Origin: DATGMS01 sp040905145
GTDB taxonomy: Bacteria > Bacteroidota > Bacteroidia > Cytophagales > Cyclobacteriaceae
Assembly: GCA_040905145.1 (NCBI GenBank)
Contig: JBBDSC010000110.1
Span: forward strand, 1-37,687
Reading direction: 5' to 3'
Length of the DNA: 37,687 nt
The notes under the pieces were generated by a model that worked only from the letters and a program-made list of their open reading frames with translations, was not told the DNA's origin and did no database searches. This document shows positions 8,190 to 15,864 of this stretch, in pieces. Position 1 is the first letter of the stretch, and each line of letters starts with the position of its first letter. The position numbers were made by a program, and so were the translations under genes.

Positions 8190-9956
8190 TTATTTAATTG
8201 TTTTCCAGTTAGCTACAATCACCACTCCGCCAATAATACTGATAATGGTAGTAATTACCGCGGCGGTGACATTGCCGTAAATCCAATATCCTGTGGCAAA
8301 TACAGCGGAATATACCATGACGGAAGCAATGAGCATTAAGCCTATTTCAATAGGTAAGCGTCCTGGTTCGGCTACCTCATCGGGATATCTTTTCAGCAAA
8401 TTATTCCAGCCAAAAGCTGCCGGTCTGACCTTACGGTAAAAAGCCAACAGCACTTCATCTTTTTCAGGTGCGGTGACCAAGGTAACCACCACCCAGGATA
8501 AGGTGGTAATGCCCACGCCCATTAGAAGTTTCCAATGGCTTAAAATGGGTTCAAATCCCAATTTTTCGTGTCCAATTTCAAAATAAAGGGCTACGATAAA
8601 AGAAACAATCATGGCGGAAATTTCCGTGTAAGCGTTTATCCTCCACCAGAACCAGCGGAGTATAAAGATCAGGCCTGTACCGGCACCTATCTGCAACAAA
8701 ATGTCAAAGGCCTGTAGGGCATTGGATAAGCCCAAGGCGAGGATAGCGGCAAAAACCATCAACAAAACAGTAGATATCCTACCTACCATGACCTGCTCCT
8801 TGTCGGTGGCTTCAGGCTTCACAAACCGAAGGTAAAAATCATTCACCACATAAGAAGACCCCCAGTTGAGATGGGTGGAAATGGTAGACATAAAAGCAGC
8901 TATTAGAGAGGCAAGCACAATTCCCAATAATCCCGAAGGCAAGAAGGTAAGCATGGCAGAATAAGCCAGGTCATCATTTAAGGTGTTTTCGGACAAATGG
9001 GGAAAAGCCGCTTTTAAATCACTGATTTGTGGAAAAATAACCAAAGAAGCCAGAGCCACTATGATCCAAGGCCAAGGCCGTAACGCATAATGGGTAATAT
9101 TGAAAAAGAGAGTGGCGCCCATGGCATTTTTCTCGTTTTTGGCAGAAAGCATTCTCTGGGCGATGTATCCCCCGCCCCCAGGCTCCGCACCTGGATACCA
9201 TGTGGCCCACCATTGGACGGCCAAAGGAATAAGAAGTAACGGCACCAAATTGGCCGTATCGGAAAAGTCCGGAAGCATATTCAATTTACCGGCAACATTA
9301 GGATGGGTCAAAAGGTTGTTCAACGAACCGATTTCAGGTAAACCCAGGACATAAATAGCCGCCCCGATGGACCCGGCCATAGCTATGAAGAACTGTAAAA
9401 AATCTGTCAACAACACCCCTTTTAAACCTCCCAATGAACTGTAGATAACGGTTACAACAGAAGCAATTAACATGGTCTGCATGGGGGAAAGGCCCAGCAT
9501 CACCCCCCCTATTTTTATCGCGGCCAGTGAAACGGTAGCCATGATCACTACATTAAAGAAGACACCGAGATAAAGTGCCCGGAAAGCCCGTAAAAAAGCG
9601 GCGGCTTTTCCCCCATACCTGATTTCGTAGAACTCCAGGTCTGTGGTTAATTCAGATCTCCTCCATAATTTGGCATAAACGAAAACGGTGAGCATACCTG
9701 TAAGCAAAAAAGCCCACCAGACCCAGTTACCCGATACGCCGTTTTTCCTGACAATATCAGTTACCAAGTTGGGTGTATCGGCAGAAAAAGTCGTCGCCAC
9801 CATGGAAACTCCCAAGAGCCACCAAGGCATATTTCTGCCGGAAAGAAAAAATTCCTTGGCACTTTTACCAGCTGTTCGGGAAGCAAATACACCGATAAGC
9901 ATGGAGATAACAAAAAAGCCAATAATAATGGCCCAGTCTAATGTTGAGATGATCAT
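8190..9956 (-). CDS. Sodium:solute symporter (SSS family)
   Basis: A 588-residue inner-membrane symporter of the SSS family (LeuT fold) with about 13-14 hydrophobic helices. Typical landmarks are the first helix, the loop KEFFLSGRNMPWW, the second-helix region GVSMVATTFSADTPN, and the Na2-site helix AFMSTISTHLNWGSSYVVNDFY with its Ser/Thr pair. The length, with extra C-terminal helices after about 480, fits the Bacteroidota subgroup often found beside glycan or sugar genes. The substrate cannot be read from sequence. The gene is divergent from a NahK-like sugar kinase across 341 bases, which suggests a sugar or amino-sugar but does not prove it. Confidence 0.88.
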   Translation of the reverse strand: MIISTLDWAIIIGFFVISMLIGVFASRTAGKSAKEFFLSGRNMPWWLLGVSMVATTFSADTPNLVTDIVRKNGVSGNWVWWAFLLTGMLTVFVYAKLWRRSELTTDLEFYEIRYGGKAAAFLRAFRALYLGVFFNVVIMATVSLAAIKIGGVMLGLSPMQTMLIASVVTVIYSSLGGLKGVLLTDFLQFFIAMAGSIGAAIYVLGLPEIGSLNNLLTHPNVAGKLNMLPDFSDTANLVPLLLIPLAVQWWATWYPGAEPGGGGYIAQRMLSAKNEKNAMGATLFFNITHYALRPWPWIIVALASLVIFPQISDLKAAFPHLSENTLNDDLAYSAMLTFLPSGLLGIVLASLIAAFMSTISTHLNWGSSYVVNDFYLRFVKPEATDKEQVMVGRISTVLLMVFAAILALGLSNALQAFDILLQIGAGTGLIFILRWFWWRINAYTEISAMIVSFIVALYFEIGHEKLGFEPILSHWKLLMGVGITTLSWVVVTLVTAPEKDEVLLAFYRKVRPAAFGWNNLLKRYPDEVAEPGRLPIEIGLMLIASVMVYSAVFATGYWIYGNVTAAVITTIISIIGGVVIVANWKTIK

Positions 9957-10150
9957 AATTTTGAATACATATAGGATGGTTAAAATCTGAATAACTACTT
10001 CGGAAAAAATAATTATTTCTGTACTAAGCTATTTCAGTTAAGCTTCTAAAATTTGGGTGCCTTTGCTGAACAAATTATAATAATTTTGCTAATCTATTCA
10101 ATAATTTATAAATGGCAAAAGAACCAATACTTAATGACACCTAATTTTAT

Positions 10151-10174
10151 TTCCTCCATCAATTCCTCCATCAA
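10151..10174. repeat. 12-base tandem duplication
   Basis: TTCCTCCATCAA occurs twice head to tail (10151-10162 and 10163-10174). It lies about 65 bases upstream of the kinase promoter and could be a regulator site or a slippage duplication. Confidence 0.7.
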
Positions 10175-10239
10175 TAAATAGGAGGTTCCAAATCAAAGAG
10201 AGGGACCCCTTGCTTTAGGGGGATAAAGTTTCGCTTCCA

Positions 10240-10271
10240 TTGATGAAATTCAGGATTCAATTGTACTTTTG
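10240..10271 (+). promoter_or_regulatory. Bacteroidota-type promoter for the NahK-like kinase
   Basis: TTG at 10240-10242 and TACTTTTG at 10264-10271, a full TAnnTTTG match, are separated by 21 bases. The start codon is 26 bases after the element. Confidence 0.55.
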
Positions 10272-10297
10272 AAGAAAATTTAAATAAAGCCAAAGTG

Positions 10298-11359
10298 ATG
10301 GATAAAATAGGATTGATTCTTGAAGCATATGATTTAAAGGATAAAGAGTTGGAGATAAGGAAATATGGTTCGGGACATATTCATGGCACTTATTTGCTCC
10401 ATGCCGGAGCAGAACGCTTTATCCTTCAGGCCTACAATAAAAAAGTATTCCGCTTTCCGGAAAGGATTTCAGGCAATCAGAACATACTTTCAGAACATTT
10501 GGGGGCAGAGAAGCTCCCCTTTGCTCTTCCCCTTCCCATCAAAAACCTGGACGGGAATTTTTTTTCGGTCCATGGCCATCAACTGTTCCGCCTGTTCCCT
10601 TTTGTAGAAGGGTTAACTAAGGATGCTGTGGAACTTCCTCAGGAAGCACATCTGGCAGCAGAGGCATTTGGCATATTTATCAAAGCCTTTTTGGATGTTT
10701 CTACGGAGGGCTTTCAGGAAACTATTCCTGATTTCCACAACCTTACTTTACGTTATCAGCAACTGCAGGATAGCATTCATAACACTAAATTAACCATCGA
10801 TAGGGAGCTGCAAGCATTGATGGAGTTTTATATCGGCCAGACTGGACTCCTCTATCAATATCAGGATTATCAGAAAAAGCTGCCTTTGAGGGTTACCCAC
10901 AATGATACCAAAATCAATAACCTGATCTTTGAAGAGAATCTTTCAAAAGTCAATGCATTGATAGATTTGGATACCATCATGCCCGGATTTATTTTTTATG
11001 ATTTTGGGGATCTGGTCAGGACAGTGGCCTGTTCCGAGGATGAATCTTCCCAAAACTGGAATAGTATACAGGTAGATCTTGATAAATACAAAAGCTTAAT
11101 TACAGGCTTTTGCAACCCTTTAAAACCCACTGTTTCCAAAGAAGAGTTGGCGTCTTTACCATATGGTGGGGAAATGATGACTTACATCATGGGGCTACGG
11201 TTTTTAACAGATTACCTTAATGGCAATGTCTATTATCATATCAATTATCCACAGCAAAATCTACATAGGGCAAAAAACCAATTTCACTTATTATCCTCCC
11301 TTCAGGAAAACAGAGCCCGGATCGGAGAAATGATGGAGGAGGTGACGAAAGATCAGTAA
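10298..11359 (+). CDS. Phosphotransferase (APH/NahK-like sugar 1-kinase)
   Basis: A 353-residue kinase of the aminoglycoside phosphotransferase fold. The catalytic loop THNDTKINNLIF (Asp near 203) and the metal-binding IDLDTIMPG (Asp 223 and Asp 225), followed by YDFGDLVRT, resemble bifidobacterial N-acetylhexosamine 1-kinase (NahK) more than antibiotic kinases. By analogy it would phosphorylate an amino sugar or hexose at C1 in the cytoplasm; the substrate is inference. The frame reaches a GTG at 10295 directly before the ATG; ATG 10298 is preferred. A good TAnnTTTG promoter lies upstream. The gene is divergent from a sodium:solute symporter, a plausible uptake partner. Confidence 0.82.
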   Translation: MDKIGLILEAYDLKDKELEIRKYGSGHIHGTYLLHAGAERFILQAYNKKVFRFPERISGNQNILSEHLGAEKLPFALPLPIKNLDGNFFSVHGHQLFRLFPFVEGLTKDAVELPQEAHLAAEAFGIFIKAFLDVSTEGFQETIPDFHNLTLRYQQLQDSIHNTKLTIDRELQALMEFYIGQTGLLYQYQDYQKKLPLRVTHNDTKINNLIFEENLSKVNALIDLDTIMPGFIFYDFGDLVRTVACSEDESSQNWNSIQVDLDKYKSLITGFCNPLKPTVSKEELASLPYGGEMMTYIMGLRFLTDYLNGNVYYHINYPQQNLHRAKNQFHLLSSLQENRARIGEMMEEVTKDQ

Positions 11360-11444
11360 ACAAACTAAGGCAACAAATTAGCATTTAAAACCAATTAAAA
11401 TTAATTTCGGTTTATAATGAACCCTATCACATAAACCTTTTAAT

Positions 11445-13538
11445 TTGTCAGGATTTTTTGATACCAGAATAGAGTTCCTTAAGGGGCTGGGCCCTCAAAA
11501 AGCAGCTTTGATCAACAAAGAACTGGATATTTTCACTTTTGGTGAATTGATACAGCACTATCCTTTCCGCTATGAAGACCGCACGCAATTTTATAAAATC
11601 AATCAGCTTGACCCTGACCTCAACCATGTGCAACTTATCGTCAAGCTGCGCCGTGTAGAGACCATCGGAGCAGGCAGGGAAAAAAGGTTGGTGGCCCATA
11701 TGGTGGATGAAACCGGGGCAATGGAACTAACTTGGTTCAAGGGCATCCAATGGGCCATTAAGAAACTGGTAGTAGGGGCTAGTTACGTGGTTTTTGGCAA
11801 ACCGAATCAGTATGGAAGAAAGTTAAGTATTGCCCATCCCGAACTGGAGTTACTTACTACTGTCCCGGAGGAGAAAAGCTTTTTTCAGCCGGTATATCCC
11901 ACTACGGAAAAACTACGTCTAAAATTCCTGGACAGCAAGGGGATTTCCAAGATCATGGAAAGGCTTATCTCCCAAGCTTTCCCTTATATCCAAGAAACCC
12001 TTCCTGAAGATATTATCAAGCGCTTCAACCTGATGGAAAAAAAGGAAGCCATCCGTCAAATTCACTTTCCCGAGAATCCGGAAAAGCTAAATAAAGCCAG
12101 GTTCAGATTGAAATTCGAAGAGTTTTTCTTTGTACAACTGCGATTGTTAAAACTTAAACTTACCCGAACGGAAAAGTTTAAGGGCCAGATCTTGAACCAC
12201 ACCGGATTATTGAACCAATTCTACAAAAAGCACCTGCCTTTTGAATTGACCAATGCACAAAAACGGGTCATCAAAGAAGCTTTCGGTGACCTTAAATCCG
12301 GTAAGCAAATGAATAGGCTGCTACAGGGGGATGTGGGGAGTGGAAAAACAATGGTCGCTTTTATCTGCCTGTTGATTGCCATCAGCTCAGGCGCCCAATC
12401 CTGCCTAATGGCACCCACTGAAATCCTCGCTAACCAGCATTATGAAGGATTAAAGGAATATGCCGACCTCATGGGGCTTAAGATTGCCCTGCTTACAGGC
12501 TCAGTCAAACAATCCTTAAGGAAAGTGATCCATCAGGATTTGCTCACAGGGGACCTGCATATCCTTATTGGCACACATGCCCTCTTGGAAGATACCGTAC
12601 AGTTCCAAAATTTGGGCCTGGCCATCGTAGATGAACAGCACCGCTTTGGCGTGGCCCAACGGGCCAAGCTTTGGGCCAAAAACAGAACTTTTATTCCGCA
12701 TGTCCTGGTGATGACTGCCACCCCTATTCCGCGGACCTTGGCCATGACCTTGTACGGGGACCTGGACATTTCCATCATTGATGAAATGCCAGCTGGGAGA
12801 AAAGACATCATGACCCTGCATCGTTATGACAAGCACCGGCTCAAGGTTTTTGGTTTTATAAAAAAAGAAATTGAGAAAGGCAGACAGGTTTACATTGTTT
12901 ATCCCCTGATAGAAGAGTCAGAAAAGTTAGATTTGAAAAGTTTAAAGGATGGGTACGAAAGCATTTGCCGGGCTTTTCCACAGTTTCCAATTGGCATTGT
13001 TCACGGCAATATGAAACCGGCTGACAAAGATTTTGAAATGCAGCGCTTTGTAAAGGGAGAAACCAAGATTCTGGTAGCCACCACGGTCATAGAAGTAGGT
13101 GTCAATGTGCCCAATGCCTCGGTGATGGTCATTGAAAATGCAGAGCGGTTTGGACTTTCCCAACTACACCAGCTCCGTGGTCGGGTGGGCCGGGGCGCCG
13201 AGCAATCTTACTGTTTGCTGATGAGCGACTACAAATTGTCAAAGGAAAGCAGGATAAGATTGGAAACCATGGTCCGTACCAATGACGGCTTTGAAATAGC
13301 GGATGTGGATTTAAAACTCCGGGGGCCGGGGGACCTGATGGGCACGCAGCAAAGTGGCATTGCTGACCTGCTGATCGCTGACCTCAGCAAGGATGCCCCC
13401 ATATTGGCCATGGCCAGGGATGCGGCGCAACTTCTGCTACAGATAGATCCGGATCTGATCCAGCCGCAAAATGTTATGACACTCCGCCAGATCAAAAGCC
13501 AAAAAAAGCATGCGGTGAACTGGAGCCGAATTAGCTGA
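11445..13538 (+). CDS. recG: ATP-dependent DNA helicase RecG
   Basis: A 697-residue superfamily 2 helicase that reverses stalled forks and migrates Holliday junctions. The N-terminal wedge/OB domain (about 1-240) includes FFDTRIEFLKGLGPQKA and HYPFRYEDRT. Helicase motifs follow: Walker A GDVGSGKT (295-302), DEQH (396-399), the TATPIPRTLA motif, and the later LRGRVGRG and GPGDLMGTQQSG motifs. Length matches the family. The start is TTG at 11445: it gives the expected N-terminus, no in-frame ATG occurs before an upstream stop (TGA at 11418), and the next ATG would cut into the wedge domain. It follows the kinase gene by 85 bases and converges on hflC. Confidence 0.95.
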   Translation: MSGFFDTRIEFLKGLGPQKAALINKELDIFTFGELIQHYPFRYEDRTQFYKINQLDPDLNHVQLIVKLRRVETIGAGREKRLVAHMVDETGAMELTWFKGIQWAIKKLVVGASYVVFGKPNQYGRKLSIAHPELELLTTVPEEKSFFQPVYPTTEKLRLKFLDSKGISKIMERLISQAFPYIQETLPEDIIKRFNLMEKKEAIRQIHFPENPEKLNKARFRLKFEEFFFVQLRLLKLKLTRTEKFKGQILNHTGLLNQFYKKHLPFELTNAQKRVIKEAFGDLKSGKQMNRLLQGDVGSGKTMVAFICLLIAISSGAQSCLMAPTEILANQHYEGLKEYADLMGLKIALLTGSVKQSLRKVIHQDLLTGDLHILIGTHALLEDTVQFQNLGLAIVDEQHRFGVAQRAKLWAKNRTFIPHVLVMTATPIPRTLAMTLYGDLDISIIDEMPAGRKDIMTLHRYDKHRLKVFGFIKKEIEKGRQVYIVYPLIEESEKLDLKSLKDGYESICRAFPQFPIGIVHGNMKPADKDFEMQRFVKGETKILVATTVIEVGVNVPNASVMVIENAERFGLSQLHQLRGRVGRGAEQSYCLLMSDYKLSKESRIRLETMVRTNDGFEIADVDLKLRGPGDLMGTQQSGIADLLIADLSKDAPILAMARDAAQLLLQIDPDLIQPQNVMTLRQIKSQKKHAVNWSRIS

Positions 13539-13586
13539 AAATTGATTTTTCCATTAGAGTATTGCGTTCCTGGAGCGGGTTTAGTA

Positions 13587-13629
13587 ATCGGTAAACAGTA
13601 AAACCATAGTCTCTCTACTGCTTACCGAT
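13587..13629. terminator. 14-pair hairpin between convergent recG and hflC
   Basis: ATCGGTAAACAGTA (13587-13600) pairs with TACTGCTTACCGAT (13616-13629) with one A-C mismatch and a 15-base loop. A T-rich tract (about 13657-13672) follows 28 bases later, too far for a classic intrinsic terminator. It may act as a shared transcript end or be part of a mobile-element remnant. Confidence 0.4.
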
Positions 13630-13635
13630 GTCACG

Positions 13636-13671
13636 TCCTGAATAAATAGTTGACACATTTTTTTTATTTTT
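13636..13671. repeat. Second copy of the TCCTGAATAA...AGTTGACAC motif
   Basis: TCCTGAATAA (13636-13645) and AGTTGACAC (13648-13656) repeat two blocks seen at 5029-5038 and 5056-5064, here separated by only two bases and followed by a T-rich run. It probably comes from a short dispersed element; no transposase gene is nearby. Confidence 0.4.
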
Positions 13672-13761
13672 CTATCAGGCCATGTTAAGACCGGGACTTT
13701 CTTTATTCTTAATACTCGATACTAAATGCTAAAATCTTAGTATTTTCCCGATAATAGGCTC

Positions 13762-14700
13762 CTAATTCAATTTATTCAGATATCTGAAAAACTCGCTTTC
13801 TGTAGACAAGATAATACTTGTATTTTCATCCATGGACTTTTCAAAACTTTCCATGGTCCGCAAAAACTTATACAGGTCCACGGACTGCCGGTTCTGGTTA
13901 TAGGCCGAAGCATAAATGGATGTGGCTTCTGCATCCGCCCGGCCCCTGATTTCTTCTGCTTCCTGAAATGCTTCAGACTGGATTTTTGCCAGGTCCCTTT
14001 CTTTGCTGCCTTCTATTACTCTGGCTTCACCTTGCCCTTCAGACCTGAATTGATCGGCTATCCTGTTTCGTTCACTGATCATCCGATCGTAGACACGGTC
14101 CCTCACGTCATCCACGTAATTCAATCTTGTAAAGCGGAAGTCCAGTATCCTTACACCTAAATCAGCTGTTCTTTCATTGGCTTTTTTTAACACTATATTC
14201 TCTATGGCAGCCTTTCCCACACTGATATCTTCGAGAACTTCCAGCTCTTCCATAAAATCCTCTGTGATTTCAGGATCCCTGTTTGTAGATCGGACCAGGT
14301 CCAACAGCGAATGGCTGGCAATGACATTCCTGGTCTCCCCATCCAAAATGTCATCCAGTCTCGATCGGGCCGAGTTTTCATCCCTCAACCGAATAAAAAA
14401 CTGGAGAGGATTGGTTATTTCCCATCTGGCATAGCTGTCTACAAAGATGAATTTTTTGTCCATTGTTGGCACCTGATTTCTTTCTCCATCCCATTCCAAA
14501 TATCTTTTATCAAAAAACTGCACTTTTTGAATAAATGGAACTTTATAATTCAGACCGGGTGAAGTTCTTGGCTCGCCTATAGGCCTACCGAACTGGGTCA
14601 CAATAGCCTGCTTGGTTTCATCCAGGACATATATACTGCTATTGACTGTGATAATGACCAAGATGGCCAGTACAATAATAATTATAATTCGTTTACTCAT
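13762..14700 (-). CDS. hflC: FtsH protease modulator HflC
   Basis: A 312-residue SPFH/prohibitin-domain protein that pairs with HflK to form a membrane cage around the FtsH protease. One N-terminal transmembrane helix (about 4-23) leads into the SPFH domain, with YVLDETKQAIVTQFGRPIGE near the start. A long charged coiled coil follows (about 190-265: ERNRIADQFRSEGQGEAR and onward). The C-terminus ends in short hydrophobic and polar segments. Its ATG overlaps the hflK stop by four bases (ATGA), so the two are translationally coupled in the usual hflK-hflC order. It converges on recG. Confidence 0.92.
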   Translation of the reverse strand: MSKRIIIIIVLAILVIITVNSSIYVLDETKQAIVTQFGRPIGEPRTSPGLNYKVPFIQKVQFFDKRYLEWDGERNQVPTMDKKFIFVDSYARWEITNPLQFFIRLRDENSARSRLDDILDGETRNVIASHSLLDLVRSTNRDPEITEDFMEELEVLEDISVGKAAIENIVLKKANERTADLGVRILDFRFTRLNYVDDVRDRVYDRMISERNRIADQFRSEGQGEARVIEGSKERDLAKIQSEAFQEAEEIRGRADAEATSIYASAYNQNRQSVDLYKFLRTMESFEKSMDENTSIILSTESEFFRYLNKLN

Positions 14701-15683
14701 GGATTGATTTCTTTTTTACTATTATCGAGATTTAAAAGGGGAAGTACATTGCTCCCACTTTCATCTGTAATGATTTTATTTCCGATTTTGGGCAGGATGG
14801 TTTCCATGGTCTCCAGATAAATCCTTTGTTTGGTTACTTCCGGGGCCTTTACATATTCCTCAAATAAAGAGTTAAAACGGTCTGCCTCACCTTCTGACCT
14901 GTTGACCCTGTTAAGGGCAAATGCCTCTGCCAATTGGATCGTTTCTTCGGCCTCTCCCCTTGCTCTGGGGATTACCCTGTTGTATTCTGCTTCTGCCTGG
15001 TTGATCAGGGTTTCCCTTTCTTGTTGGGCTTCATTTACGGCGTTAAAAGAAGGCTTTACGGCCTCAGGAGGGTTTACATCCTGAAGTACCACCTGATCGA
15101 TGCGAATCCCGTTTTCATATTCATTGCACATTTCCTGTAATAAACCCTCAACACTTGTAGATATTTCCTGTCTTCCAACAGTTAAAACCTCATTAACGGT
15201 CCTGTCCCCTACGATTTTCCTCATTGCAGCTTCCGACATGTCCCTGAGTGTTTTCTCCGCATTTCTTACCTTAAAGAGGTAATCGTAAGAGTTGGTGATC
15301 CTATATTGGACTACCCATTCGACATCCGTTAGGTTGAGATCTCCAGTAAGCATTAGGCTTTCATCAGAAAATTCTGTTTTGGCATATTCTGTTCTTGATC
15401 CCGAGAAGGTAGAGGTGGTTCTAAATCCAAATTCTTGTTTGAGCTGTCGCTGCACAGGTATTTTATACATGCTTTCAAAACCAAATGGGAAAATAAAATT
15501 TAAACCTGGCTGGACTGTCCTGTTGTACTTGCCCAATTGTACCACCACCCCTTCTTCTTCAGGACCAACAGTTTTTATGGAAGTGAAAGCCATCACCAAT
15601 AAAAGTAAAACGATAATAATTCTGCTGAGATATTTTTTAATCCATTCAGGATTTATATTTATCTCAAATTCTTTGTCTGACAT
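14697..15683 (-). CDS. hflK: FtsH protease modulator HflK
   Basis: A 328-residue SPFH-domain membrane protein, partner of HflC. A short cytoplasmic N-terminus is followed by a transmembrane helix (about 19-37), then the SPFH core (VGPEEEGVVVQLGKYNRTV and FRTTSTFSGSRTEYAKTEF) and a coiled-coil region (ERETLINQAEAEYNRVIPRA). The early motif NPEWIKKYL is similar to HflK of other phyla. Its N-terminal Gly/Pro-rich tail is shorter than in E. coli HflK (419 residues), as is usual in Bacteroidota. It is the first gene of the pair, with a TAnnTTTG promoter just upstream, and is divergent from mfd. Confidence 0.92.
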   Translation of the reverse strand: MSDKEFEININPEWIKKYLSRIIIVLLLLVMAFTSIKTVGPEEEGVVVQLGKYNRTVQPGLNFIFPFGFESMYKIPVQRQLKQEFGFRTTSTFSGSRTEYAKTEFSDESLMLTGDLNLTDVEWVVQYRITNSYDYLFKVRNAEKTLRDMSEAAMRKIVGDRTVNEVLTVGRQEISTSVEGLLQEMCNEYENGIRIDQVVLQDVNPPEAVKPSFNAVNEAQQERETLINQAEAEYNRVIPRARGEAEETIQLAEAFALNRVNRSEGEADRFNSLFEEYVKAPEVTKQRIYLETMETILPKIGNKIITDESGSNVLPLLNLDNSKKEINP

Positions 15684-15701
15684 TAGTTATAAGTTTTTTT
15701 T

Positions 15702-15734
15702 CAAATTTATCATTAAAAGCAGCAAGTATGGCAA
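15702..15734 (-). promoter_or_regulatory. Candidate promoter for hflK-hflC
   Basis: On the minus strand, TTG (15734-15732) is followed after 22 bases by TAAATTTG (15709-15702), a full TAnnTTTG match. The hflK ATG at 15683 lies 18 bases beyond, giving a very short leader. Confidence 0.45.
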
Positions 15735-15864
15735 GAAAGCCAAGAAACTTAATTTTTAATAGAAAATCGTTCAATTTGTTAATTCAATCCATAGCCAGGC
15801 AAAAGCAGGTTTTTCCTAAATTGCATGCCTAAATAGAAACAGACCATTGTAATAAATATATATT

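Larger units (their letters stand above)
9957..10297. other. Divergent intergenic region between symporter and kinase (341 bases)
   Basis: No gene is visible. The region is AT-rich. It contains a perfect 12-base tandem repeat (10151-10174), a weak CCCCT/AGGGG hairpin (10206-10221) and a good promoter for the kinase (10240-10271). No consensus promoter was found for the symporter on the minus strand. Confidence 0.6.

Noticed and set aside
15292..15759. 155-residue plus-strand open frame over hflK
   Set aside because: Antisense to a well-supported SPFH protein; no domain pattern.
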